The notes: generated by a model from the letters alone, not told the origin. DNA of 64,000 bases from RPQJ01 sp963707145 (GCA_963707145.1 CAVPOQ010000004.1:496001-560000), one strand, 5' to 3'. Positions 42,429 to 50,555 are shown, numbered from the stretch's first letter. Made by a program: numbers and translations.

Positions 42429-43812
42429 ATGCACGCGGGGATGCACGCGACGACGTCGGGGACCGTCCGCCGGTGGTGGACGCAGAAGCGCTGGTGGGTC
42501 GCCATCATGCTCTGCGCCGTCACCATGATCGGCTACGTGGACCGCCTCGCGCTGTCGGTGGCGGCACCAGTGATCCGCCGGGAATTCGGCTTCAGCAACG
42601 AGCAGTACGGCTTCATCACCTTCGGCTTCCTCGCGACCTACGCCGCCGGCCAGCTGCTGCTGGGTCCGGTGATCGACCGACTCGGCAGCAAGCGCTCGCT
42701 GTCGCTCGCGGTGTTCTGGTGGAGCGTGGCCTCGGTCGTGCACGCCTTCGCCCGCGGCGTGGGCGGGTTCTTCGCGGCGCGCGCCTTCCTCGGCGTGACC
42801 GAGGCCGTGAACTTCCCGGCGGCCTACAAGGTGGTCGCCGAGTGGTTCCCGCGGGCCGAGCGCAGCATGGCGAGCGGCTTCATCACCGCCGGCACGGGCC
42901 TCGGTGCCATCCTCGCGCCGCCGCTGATCGCCTTCCTGATCGGCGCGTTCGACGCGCTGCACGCGCGCGGGCTCTCGCCCACGCACGGCTGGCAGGCGGC
43001 GTTCATCGTGCCCGGGCTGCTCGGGCTCGCCTGGGTCTGGGTGTGGAAGCGCCACTTCCACCTGCCGGAACAGGATCCGGCCGTGGGCGCCGACGAGCGC
43101 GCGCTGGTGCTCGCCGGGCGCACGGCGCCCGCGGCGGTCGAGTCCGTGCGCCGCCCGCTCGGCGAGGAGATGCGGGCCTACTTCGCGCAGCTCGGCCACT
43201 GGTTCCGTTACCGCGAGACCTGGGGTCTCGCGCTCGCGCGCTTCTAGCGGCGACGGCGCGTTCTACTTCCTTGCGTTCTGGATCCCGAACTACCTCTCCG
43301 ACGTGCGGGGCTTCGGATTGAAAGAGATCGCCTGGGCCGCAGCGATCCCGTTCGTGTTCGCCGACCTGGGCTCGCTCGCGGGCGGCTACGCCGGGCAGCG
43401 GCTGGTGCGCTCGGGCTGGAGCGTGAACGCCTCGCGCAAGACGATGATCTGGGCGGGCGCGCTGCTGGTGCCGCTGGCGCTGCCGGCCGTGTACGTGGAC
43501 TCGGCCATGCTTGCGGTGCTGTTGATGGGCCTCGGCATCTTCGGCATCCAGGTGAAGAGCGCCTCGCTGTTCGCCGTGCCCGCGGACCTCTTCCCGCCGA
43601 CCGCGGTCGGCACGGTGTGGGGCGCGAGCGGGGCGGCGGGCAGCCTCGCCGCGGCGTTCTCCCAGCCGGTGATCGGCTGGACCATCGACCGCTACTCCTA
43701 CGAGCCCGTGTTCGTGGCCGTGGCGCTGATGCACATCGTCTCGGCGCTGTGCGTGATGGCGTTCATCCGGCGCATCGAGCCGGTGGCGCCGCGGCCGTCC
43801 GTCGCGGCCTGA
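42429..43812 (+). CDS. MFS transporter (ACS/ExuT-like), frameshifted in the middle
   Basis: Anion:cation symporter-like MFS protein with 12 helices when repaired. The N-half carries Y-V-D-R-L-A-L-S-V-A-A-P and G-P-V-I-D-R-L-G-S-K-R (loop 2-3 motif), typical of hexuronate or organic-acid importers. An in-frame TAG at 43245-43247 follows L-A-R-F. Dropping the T at 43245 gives S-G-D-G-A-F-Y-F-L-A-F-W-I-P-N-Y-L and a continuous 460-residue protein. Divergent from the monooxygenase operon over 138 bases, so it is a likely importer of its substrate. Confidence 0.85.
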
Positions 43813-43862
43813 GGCGGAACGTGGGGATGGGCAGGCGGAGCCGGTTGCGCCATCATCCAGCG

Positions 43863-44162
43863 ATGCCCACGACGAATAAAGACCAGACGCGCTGCAAGCA
43901 GGCCCCGGGAGTGATGGTCCCGGTGATCGACCGCAATCGCTGCGAGGGCAAGGCGGCGTGCGTCGCGGTCTGCCCGGTGCAGGTGTTCGTCGTGGGCGTG
44001 TTGCCTTCCGGCGAGCGCGCCGGCCTGTCGCTGCGCGGCCGTCTCAAGGGGTTCGGGCACGGCTGGAAGCAGGCCTTCACGCCCAATGCCGCTGCCTGCG
44101 AGGCCTGCGGCAAGTGCGTGGACGCGTGCCCGGAGCAGGCGATCACGCTCGCGCGTGCCTGA
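43863..44162 (+). CDS. Di-cluster ferredoxin-like protein with one missing ligand
   Basis: A 99-residue protein with eight Cys. The second cluster motif is complete: C79-x2-C82-x2-C85-x3-C89-P. In the first (C27-x5-C33-x3-C37-P) Lys30 stands where the second Cys normally is, so cluster one may be [3Fe-4S] or use another ligand such as Cys11. The two motifs are separated by a 41-residue basic insert (R-L-K-G-F-G-H-G-W-K-Q). It follows the MFS gene after 50 bases on the same strand; it may serve an oxygenase or reductase, but the monooxygenase nearby is a flavoprotein that needs none. Confidence 0.8.
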   Translation: MPTTNKDQTRCKQAPGVMVPVIDRNRCEGKAACVAVCPVQVFVVGVLPSGERAGLSLRGRLKGFGHGWKQAFTPNAAACEACGKCVDACPEQAITLARA

Positions 44163-44211
44163 GACCCCGCAAGGCGACTGTACCGCTGCGGGGGCGGCAA
44201 CGACCTGAAAA

Positions 44212-44238
44212 AGAGACCCCGGCGGGGCCGGGGTCTCT
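44212..44238 (-). terminator. Rho-independent terminator of the PEP-CTERM protease gene
   Basis: A perfect 12-bp stem (AGAGACCCCGGC / GCCGGGGTCTCT) with a 3-base loop, followed on the minus strand by TTTTTC. It lies 24 bases past the protease stop, so it terminates leftward transcription. Confidence 0.85.
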
Positions 44239-44262
44239 CGTCTCGTCCGTCCGGGATGCCTG

Positions 44263-45384
44263 TCAGGCCCTGCGACGCCGGCCCAAGCCGAGCCCCGCGA
44301 GTCCGAGCCCGAACAGCGCGAGCGTGCCCGGCTCCGGCAGGTACATCGAGTCGAAGATGAAGTCCGTGTGGATGTTCACCGGCACGAAGCCGTTGTACTC
44401 GCCCCAGCTGCTGTTGAGATCGTCGTCGACGTCGCCGTAGTCCGAGCCGAAGGTCAGGCCGTAGGACGTCACCGAGGCGATCATGCCGTCGATGAACTGC
44501 GGGCCGCCGGAGTCGCCGCCCGCCGAGCTCACTTCCAGGTCGCCGACCCCCGTGTTGCAGAACTTGGGGCCGGCGAGGCCGAAGAACGGATCGGCCGCGA
44601 TCAGGCACGACATGTCGTTGGCGTCCAGGCCGTTGTCGAAGTCGGACAGGTACGAGAAGCCGATCTGCTCCGTCGGCAGGCCGAAGATCAGTTCCCAGCC
44701 ACCGGTGAAGTCGGCGTCGCCCATTCGATAATCGAAGCGGTTGTCGCCTTGCCGGAGGCGTCCAGCGCCGAGATTGGCGCCCACGGCGCCACCCGTGTCG
44801 GAACGCGCGCCGTAGCCCGCGATGTTGTACTGCTGGCCCGTCAGTTCGCCCTCGAAGAGGTTGTAGCTCACGGCGAACTCGGGCGCTGCTTCGGCAAGGC
44901 GCAGCACCGCGATGTCGTTCTGGTCGATGACGTCGCCGGTGTAGGCCGAGTTTACGAAGTACGCGCTGACGTCAACGGCCGTCGCGGCCGGGTTGAAGGG
45001 CACGATCGTGTCGGGATCCGCTCCGTCGTAGAAATAAGCCGTGGTGCTGAGCGGCTTGCCGAGCGAGCCGTCGGTCACGCAGTGCGCGGCGGTCAGGATC
45101 GAGCGGCGGTCCGACAGCAGCGAGCCGGAGCAGATGTATGCGCCGTCGGCGAATTCCATGATCAGCGCCACCGTGCCGCTGTACTTGGGCATGGTGGGGA
45201 AGTACTTGGGGTCGCCGCCGCCGGCCGCCGTCGCGGTCGAGGTCTGCCCGACGATCGCGTTGCTCGCCTTCCAGTTGAGGTTGCCGAAGCTGCCGGACAT
45301 GGTCCGCAGTGGGCCGGCCTGGGCGGCGGAGGCGGCCCCGAGTGCGACCAGCACGGCCGCGGTGATACCGAGATTCCTGCTCAT
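44263..45384 (-). CDS. Secreted trypsin-like serine protease with PEP-CTERM anchor
   Basis: A 373-residue exported protein with a signal peptide (1-23, ending A-Q-A). The chymotrypsin-fold domain has His101 (L-T-A-A-H-C), Asp157 (Q-N-D-I-A-V-L-R-L) and Ser292 (G-G-D-S-G-G-P). The C-terminal sorting signal is P-E-P-G-T-L-A-L-F-G-L-G-L-A-G-L and a basic tail R-R-R-R-A. PEP-CTERM proteins are processed by an exosortase linked to exopolysaccharide export; no exosortase is in the window. ATG 45384 follows a clear AAGGGG site and is preferred to an open frame starting at 45471. A strong terminator follows. Confidence 0.92.
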   Translation of the reverse strand: MSRNLGITAAVLVALGAASAAQAGPLRTMSGSFGNLNWKASNAIVGQTSTATAAGGGDPKYFPTMPKYSGTVALIMEFADGAYICSGSLLSDRRSILTAAHCVTDGSLGKPLSTTAYFYDGADPDTIVPFNPAATAVDVSAYFVNSAYTGDVIDQNDIAVLRLAEAAPEFAVSYNLFEGELTGQQYNIAGYGARSDTGGAVGANLGAGRLRQGDNRFDYRMGDADFTGGWELIFGLPTEQIGFSYLSDFDNGLDANDMSCLIAADPFFGLAGPKFCNTGVGDLEVSSAGGDSGGPQFIDGMIASVTSYGLTFGSDYGDVDDDLNSSWGEYNGFVPVNIHTDFIFDSMYLPEPGTLALFGLGLAGLGLGRRRRA

Positions 45385-45590
45385 GGTCAGTCCCCTTGTT
45401 TTCGTGCGGAGGTTGACAGGCCGCACGTTTTTCCCGAGGGATGCAATTCTCGGGCCGCGGGGATTCCACACACCAATTCAATGGGTTGGCGCCGCACTGC
45501 CGCGCGGCACGCTGGGAATTGTAAAAAAGGCCGACGCCGGATCAGCCCTGGTCGGCCGCCGCGGCGTGGGCCCTGCCGCGTGGTGATTCG

Positions 45591-45809
45591 TTACGCCGAC
45601 CCGGTGGCGGTGGCCGGCAGGACCCTCGACCTGGCGAGCCACGCCTTGACGGGACGTTGCAGGGATACGGCCTGGCGGATCTCGAGCAGGAGGGGGCCGG
45701 GCCGTGTCGCGAACGTCTCGAGAATTTCGTCCGGCACTGGATGACCGAAGGCGCTGAGATACGACCGCGCTGCTGTAGCGAGGTCGGCTGGGACATGGTT
45801 CAGGATCAT
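45591..45809 (-). CDS. Small hypothetical protein
   Basis: A 72-residue soluble protein (M-I-L-N-H-V-P-A-D-L-A-T-A-A-R...) rich in short helices, with P-G-P-L-L-L-E-I-R-Q-A-V in the middle. An AGAGAGGG ribosome site sits directly upstream of ATG 45809, and codon use resembles the neighbours, so I take it as real. Family and function not recognised. It is followed leftward by the protease gene after about 200 bases. Confidence 0.6.
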   Translation of the reverse strand: MILNHVPADLATAARSYLSAFGHPVPDEILETFATRPGPLLLEIRQAVSLQRPVKAWLARSRVLPATATGSA

Positions 45810-45874
45810 CCCTCTCTTTTACGCGCCTTCGGGCTGGCGCGCTCGTGATTCGGGACGGCCGGCAACGGGCGACT

Positions 45875-46984
45875 CTAGAGTTTTGCGGCCGCGCCGTAGC
45901 AGCGGTTCGGCTCGGGGCAGTTCTCCACGAAGCGCCAGCTCCCGTCGGGCTGGCGGTCGAAGATCAGGTTGATGTCGTGCGAGTGCGGCCCGGGTGTGTT
46001 CGAGTCTCCGGGCACGTCCAGTCGCATGCCGAAGCCGATGCGCTGCGGGTTCACCGGCAGCAGCATGACCTGGTACTCGCCGCTGGCCACCTGCTGGCCG
46101 TTGCCCATGTCCTCCGCGCTCAACGCCAGCGTCCCCACTCTGCTGCTGCCGTCCCAGATACAGCATTCCGTGATACGTCCAGGATGTGGTCCTTCCAGCG
46201 ACAGCTGCGAATCGATGCCGGCGACGATCGGCGGAGTCGGCACCGGCTGTTGATTCGGGTTCTCGACAGGGCCCGCATCAGCGCTCACGTCGGGATCCAC
46301 GTCGGGAGTCCCGCCGGGACCCGCATCGGCGCCCACGTCGGGACCCACTTCGGCGCCCAGGTCGGGACCAACGTCGCGGTACACCGCCGGACCCGCCGAC
46401 TGGAATGCGCTCGGGAAGTAGGTTGCGACCGCTCCGGCGGCGAGCACGGCGGCGGCGACCCAGCCCCACTGCTTGCGGCCCCATCGCGACGGCGTCGGTA
46501 CGGGCGACGGATCCGGCGCCGGCTGCGGCCGGGGTGGCTCGGGTCTGGGTTTTCGGTCCTGGGCTCGGGCCTGTGGCCTGGGGTCCGGTCCGGGCGCCGG
46601 GATCTGCACGATCGCGTCGACGAGCTGGTCGAAGGCCTCGGACGCCTCGCCCGGCTGCCACGACGTCAGGTCGGCCGCCTGCACGCGGCTGAACTCGAGC
46701 GGAATGCGCGCGTCGGGTTCGATCAACGCGGGCACGAGCCGGTTCTGCCGCAGCGCCTCGCCGGCCTCGATGCGCACCCACTTCGACGCCGCCGAGGTGG
46801 CCGACCACAGCACCACCACGCAGCGCGCGCCGTTGAGGTTCTCCTCGATGACTTCGTCGTACTGCCGCCCGGGCGGGATCACGCGATCCCACCACACCGT
46901 GAGGCCCCGGCGCTCCAGTTCGCCCGCGATGGCGCGCGCCGTGTCGCGGTCGGCGCTGGCGTAGCTGATGAAGACGTCGCTCAT
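45875..46984 (-). CDS. TIR-domain protein with transmembrane anchor
   Basis: A 369-residue protein. Residues 1-127 are a bacterial TIR domain: D-V-F-I-S-Y-A-S-A-D-R-D at the start, L-T-V-W-W-D-R-V-I-P-P-G and W-S-A-T-S-A-A-S-K-W-V-R-I-E. Glu73 matches the catalytic Glu of NAD-cleaving TIR proteins. Residues 128-168 are Pro-rich; about 172-190 is a transmembrane helix; 200-245 are acidic repeats; and 255-369 is an unrecognised domain with four Cys. The TIR part would face the cytoplasm and the C-part the periplasm. This suggests an envelope-sensing signalling or immune effector (inference). No partner defence gene is adjacent. Confidence 0.85.
   Translation of the reverse strand: MSDVFISYASADRDTARAIAGELERRGLTVWWDRVIPPGRQYDEVIEENLNGARCVVVLWSATSAASKWVRIEAGEALRQNRLVPALIEPDARIPLEFSRVQAADLTSWQPGEASEAFDQLVDAIVQIPAPGPDPRPQARAQDRKPRPEPPRPQPAPDPSPVPTPSRWGRKQWGWVAAAVLAAGAVATYFPSAFQSAGPAVYRDVGPDLGAEVGPDVGADAGPGGTPDVDPDVSADAGPVENPNQQPVPTPPIVAGIDSQLSLEGPHPGRITECCIWDGSSRVGTLALSAEDMGNGQQVASGEYQVMLLPVNPQRIGFGMRLDVPGDSNTPGPHSHDINLIFDRQPDGSWRFVENCPEPNRCYGAAAKL
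46271..46380 (-). repeat. Degenerate 15-bp repeats inside the TIR gene
   Basis: Several imperfect copies of a roughly 15-base unit (such as CCCACGTCGGGACC and CGCATCGGCGCCCAC on the plus strand). They encode the acidic repeats D-V-G-P-D-L-G-A-E-V-G-P-D-V-G between the membrane helix and the C-terminal domain. Such units may vary in number between strains. Confidence 0.65.
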
Positions 46985-47125
46985 GGTGGGACTCCTTGCG
47001 GCGCTTGTAGCGCACGCCCGGGCCGCATGCAACGCGGGAGGCGCTGCGGGAACTCGCTCGACGGTTTCGAGAAACCAGCCGCGGCCCGCATGGGCGCGGC
47101 GCCGATGTCGCAGGCGCCAGAAGCA

Positions 47126-47149
47126 GGAACCCCGCCGAAGCGGGGTTCC
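47126..47149 (-). terminator. Terminator after the decayed VPLPA-CTERM gene
   Basis: A 10-bp stem GGAACCCCGC / GCGGGGTTCC with a TTCG tetraloop on the minus strand, followed by TGCTTCT. It lies 21 bases past the TAG that ends the decayed exoprotein frame, supporting former transcription of that gene. Confidence 0.7.
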
Positions 47150-47170
47150 AGAGTGCTACGCCAGTCGGTT

Positions 47171-48020
47171 CTATGCGGCCTTGCGTCGCCGTCCGAGGAA
47201 ACCGAGTCCGCCGAGACCGGAGAGCAGCAGCCAGGCTGCGGCGGGGAGCGGGGACTGCCGGGACGCCCGGGCAGTTCGCCTCCGCGGTGGAGAAGCAGAA
47301 CTTGCCTGAGAGCGTGCCGTCCAAACCGCCGGTATCCTGCCAATCGGAGAACAGCCAATAGATACGCGTGCCGCCCGGATCGCTGGCCACTATTGGTATA
47401 CGAGCCGCTGAACGGACTGGGCGTCATGTTGGCGTCGAAGACCAGAGTAAGCGTCAAGGATCAATGGTCCAACTCTGGACTGGAAGTCGACGATCGCCGC
47501 CCGATAGCCAGTGGCGATGTCCACAAACAGCCGACGTAGGTGCCTGTGGGTATGGCTGCATCGCCGCCATAATCGTCGAAGGAGATGTTCTCGTAACGGT
47601 CCATTCAAAACTCGGATCCTGTCAGGTAGGGTCGACATAGCCTGCTGCGACCGGCACCTGCAGCGCTGTCAGTGTCAACTGCCAAAATGAACGTCAGCAA
47701 CGTCACCCGCGCTCACGTTGCCCATGATGAAGGTCGTCCCATAAGGTGTATTACCGCCAATGTGAATCTTCTGGAGGCCGAAATTCGCGAACGGAACCGC
47801 ACTGCCAAGTGCATGCTCGAGCCAATTTTGCTTCCGTAAGCCGCATCGCTTTGACCTACGACACATACGCAGTGATAGGTCCGGCTCCAGTCGCCGTGAA
47901 CGTGTAGGTGAAGGGGTTTACGGTCCCAGGGTTGGAGCTAAACTAACGCGGGGCAGCCAACGCAGGCGCACCCAACAGAATCGTCGCCAGAGCGACAGAC
48001 CATCTCGAAAACGAAGTCAT
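47171..48020 (-). pseudogene. Decayed VPLPA/PEP-CTERM exoprotein gene
   Basis: Starts at ATG 48020 after an AGGGAG site with a clear signal peptide (M-T-S-F-S-R-W-S-V-A-L-A-T-I-L-L, cleavage near A-L-A-A-P). An in-frame TAG follows at 47946-47944. Pieces recognisable in different frames include F-T-Y-T-F-T-A-T-G-A-G-P-I-T-A-Y, V-G-Q-S-D-A-A-Y-G-S-K-I-G, I-M-G-N-V-S-A-G-D, N-I-S-F-D-D-Y-G-G-D and L-T-L-T-L-V-F-D-A-N. It ends with V-P-L-P-A-A-A-W-L-L-L-S-G and basic tail G-R-R-R-K-A-A at 47171. At least five frame changes plus the stop make it a pseudogene, or a badly sequenced gene. Sequence is less GC-rich than its neighbours. Confidence 0.75.
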
Positions 48021-49011
48021 GTGTCTTGCTCCCTGAAGTTGCCGGTCTCGGACGCCCGCAGCGTTCATGCATAAGAACCAAGCAATAATCGAGCCAAGTG
48101 CAGCGGGCGCAATCAGATCAGTGACTTATTCACGTTCGCCGCATCTCATCCGGTCTCGTGGTGCAGCAATACGTTAAAAATCCCGACACGTCACTGATGG
48201 TTTGCGATCGTACGTCCAGCGAGAGGCCGGCCTGAGTCGAGCGGAAAGGATGCGCCACGTGAACTCGGAGCAATCCGGCGATGCTGCCAAGATCGATCGC
48301 GGTGCAACGGATCGCGACCGCGCCGTGGCTTGCAGCGGCACCCTGCTCGCATCTCGATCATCTCACCTGCCGGCGTTGAGCTTCAGGCGTCGCTGCTGCG
48401 GGTCGAATTATCTGGCCAGTCCCATCAAAGCGAACTTCGCCGGTCATCTAGATCCTGTGCTGCTAACGTCGGCCTGCCGATCTGCGTCGATGTGCTCTTG
48501 CCAAGTTCCAGCCGATGCTCTACGCCGGATGATCCGGCAGCATGCTGACGAACAGGTTCGAATTCCATCATCAGAGGGCATGCGGGGCTCGAAAGGACCG
48601 GAACTCATTCATCTCGCTGACTGACAGTCAAGTACTTCGGACCGGCATCCCCGCGCGTCGGTTCGAGACTCCCGGTCGTCGGTCGAGCCCGTACTGAAAG
48701 CCGACTGAGCATCGCTCAGGCGCCGACGCACGCGCCCCGTGAGCAGGGACTGCACGGCGCGCTCCGTAGCAGCGGCGACGCATCGCGGCGCGCGGTAACG
48801 TGCGGACAGCGATCGAATCGCGGGCAGTAAGGCGATGAGCGGTGGCCGATGCTCGAGGGGCCAGGCGAGGTTGCCAAGTCGACACCGAACGTAGCACCGC
48901 GCCCGGCTCGCGTCGGTGAGCCCGGGAACATTAGCGGCCGTCGGATACCTACCTAAAGCTACCGAAGTGCCCCAGAAGGGGAGGCGCGAGGCTCGTAAGT
49001 GCTTGATTTAA
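48021..49011. other. Non-coding or unrecognised lower-GC stretch
   Basis: About 1 kb between the decayed exoprotein and tRNA-Glu, visibly poorer in GC and with frequent stops. An open frame at 48202-48624 (+) has Cys- and Ser-rich sequence with no family resemblance, and two short frames on the minus strand near 48628-48931 also look non-coding. No inverted repeats, transposase or integrase remains were recognised. It may be remnant DNA of an insertion beside the tRNA. Confidence 0.5.
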
Positions 49012-49087
49012 TGGCGCTCCCAGAGGGATTCGAACCCTCGTACCAGCCTTGAGAGGGCTGTGTCCTGGGCCTCTAGACGATGGGAGC
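49012..49087 (-). tRNA. tRNA-Glu (anticodon CTC)
   Basis: A full cloverleaf on the minus strand. The acceptor arm is GCTCCCA / TGGGAGC with discriminator G and an encoded CCA (49014-49012). The anticodon arm is CAGCC-CTCTCAA-GGCTG with anticodon CTC (reads GAG), and the T arm is GAGGG-TTCGAAT-CCCTC. The D-arm region G-T-C-T-A-G-A-G-G-C-C-C-A-G-G-A-C is typical of tRNA-Glu. It is 76 bases including CCA. Its 3' end borders the atypical segment to the left. Confidence 0.95.
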
Positions 49088-49130
49088 GTGCCGGGGACCG
49101 GCGGACTGACGGGTCCGCGTGAGGGCGCGT

Positions 49131-49158
49131 ATTATACGCAGCCGTTTGCCACGGTCCA
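49131..49158 (-). promoter_or_regulatory. Promoter of tRNA-Glu
   Basis: A perfect -10 TATAAT (49136-49131) lies 16 bases from a weaker -35, TGGACC (49158-49153). The downstream ACGCGCCC is a GC-rich discriminator typical of stringently controlled tRNA promoters. The predicted start is about 36 bases before the mature 5' end. It faces the pcnB start and lies within its upstream region. Confidence 0.7.
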
Positions 49159-49173
49159 GCGGAAGCCGATTCA

Positions 49174-50538
49174 TTGCAGCCCTACCAGGACGACGACAAC
49201 ACCTCCGGTCACCCGCCGCCCGTGATCGTCCCGCGCGCCGAGCACCCGATCTCGCGCGCCGACATCTCCCCGAACGCGCTGAAGGTCCTCTATCGGCTGA
49301 AGGACGCGGGCTACCAGGGCTTCCTGGTCGGCGGCGCGGTCCGTGACCTGCTGCTCGGGTTGCATCCCAAGGACTTCGACATCGCCACCGACGCGCACCC
49401 GGAGCAGGTCCGCAAGCTGTTCCGCAACTGCCGCCTGATCGGCCGGCGCTTCCACCTCGCCCACGTGCGCTTCGGCATGGAGATCGTCGAGGTGGCGACC
49501 TTCCGCGCCGCGCACACCGAGATCGACGAGGACCACGGCGTCGACGAGACCGAGCACCGCATGCTCGACGTGCACGGCCGCATCCTGCGCGACAACCTCT
49601 ACGGCTCGATCGAGGAAGACGTCTGGCGGCGCGACTTCACCGCCAACGCCCTGTACTACAACATCGCCGACTACTCCGTCTGGGATTACGTGGGCGGCGT
49701 GCCGGATGCGAAGGCGCGCGTGCTCCGGCTGATCGGCGATCCCGAGACCCGCTACCGCGAGGACCCGGTGCGCATGCTGCGCGCGGCGCGCTTCGCGGCG
49801 AAGCTCGGCTTCACGCTGCACCCGGACACCGAGGCGCCGCTGCACCGCCTCGCCTACATGCTCGACAGCGTGCCGCCGGCGCGGCTCTTCGACGAGACCG
49901 TGAAGCTGCTGCTGGCGGGCCACGCGGTGCCCTCGTTCGAGCTGCTGCAGCGCTTCGGCCTGCTGGCGCACCTGATGCCCGACGTCGCGGCCGCGCTCGC
50001 GGAGGCGCCCGACTCGCCGGGCGCGACGCTGCTGCGCCTCGGCCTCGAGGGCACCGACCAGCGCGTGCGCGAAGACCGGCCGGTGACGCCCACGTTCCTG
50101 TTCGCGGTGCTGCTGTGGCCCGCGATCCTGCGCGCGGCGGGCGTGCCGGACGGGCCACTGCCCTCCGATCCGCAGCTCGTGCTCACCGCGACCGACGAGG
50201 TGCTCGGCCGGCAACTGCGGCGCATCACTCTGCCGAAACGCTTCGGCCTGCCGATGCGCGACGTCGTCGCCCTGCAGCCACGCTTCGAGCGGCGCTCGGG
50301 ACGACGCGCGCTGCGGCTGCTCGAGCACCCGAAGTTCCGCGCCGCCTACGACCTGCTGCTGCTGCGCGCCGCCTCCGGCGAGGTCGATCCCGAGATCGCC
50401 GAGTGGTGGACGCGACTGCAGACGCTGCCAGAGGACGGCCGCATCGCCGAAGTCGAGGGCCGGCCCGCCGAACCGGGCAATGCGCCGCGGCGTCGCTCGC
50501 GCTCGCGCCGCCGCCGCAAGCCCCCGGCCGCGGACTGA
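49174..50538 (+). CDS. pcnB: Poly(A) polymerase I
   Basis: Class II nucleotidyltransferase that adds 3' poly(A) tails and promotes RNA decay. The 454-residue protein has G-F-L-V-G-G-A-V-R-D-L-L-L-G and the metal pair in K-D-F-D-I-A-T near the N-terminus. W-R-R-D-F-T-A-N-A-L-Y-Y and E-D-P-V-R-M-L-R-A-A-R-F-A follow. The C-terminus is strongly basic (R-R-R-S-R-S-R-R-R-R-K), as in PcnB rather than CCA-adding enzyme. The best start is TTG 49174, after GGAAG. The pcnB-folK-panB-panC order is standard in gammaproteobacteria. Confidence 0.93.
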   Translation: MQPYQDDDNTSGHPPPVIVPRAEHPISRADISPNALKVLYRLKDAGYQGFLVGGAVRDLLLGLHPKDFDIATDAHPEQVRKLFRNCRLIGRRFHLAHVRFGMEIVEVATFRAAHTEIDEDHGVDETEHRMLDVHGRILRDNLYGSIEEDVWRRDFTANALYYNIADYSVWDYVGGVPDAKARVLRLIGDPETRYREDPVRMLRAARFAAKLGFTLHPDTEAPLHRLAYMLDSVPPARLFDETVKLLLAGHAVPSFELLQRFGLLAHLMPDVAAALAEAPDSPGATLLRLGLEGTDQRVREDRPVTPTFLFAVLLWPAILRAAGVPDGPLPSDPQLVLTATDEVLGRQLRRITLPKRFGLPMRDVVALQPRFERRSGRRALRLLEHPKFRAAYDLLLLRAASGEVDPEIAEWWTRLQTLPEDGRIAEVEGRPAEPGNAPRRRSRSRRRRKPPAAD

Positions 50539-50555
50539 CCGCGCCGGTTCGCGCC

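Noticed and set aside
41094..43199. A 701-codon version of the monooxygenase
   Set aside because: The extension is antisense to the MFS gene; the Rossmann fold begins right after GTG 42290, which has a ribosome site.
44212..44238. Terminator for the ferredoxin gene on the plus strand
   Set aside because: The plus-strand side after the stem lacks a T-run; the T-run is on the minus-strand side, so it serves the protease gene.
48202..48624. 140-codon open frame in the gene-poor stretch
   Set aside because: Composition is Cys/Ser-rich with no recognisable motif, no clear ribosome site and no neighbour coupling; probably chance.
48655..48680. tRNA-like T-arm text (GGTTCGAGACTCC) near 48660
   Set aside because: No matching acceptor, D or anticodon arms on either strand; considered as a possible att remnant, but similarity to the tRNA-Glu 3' end is too short.
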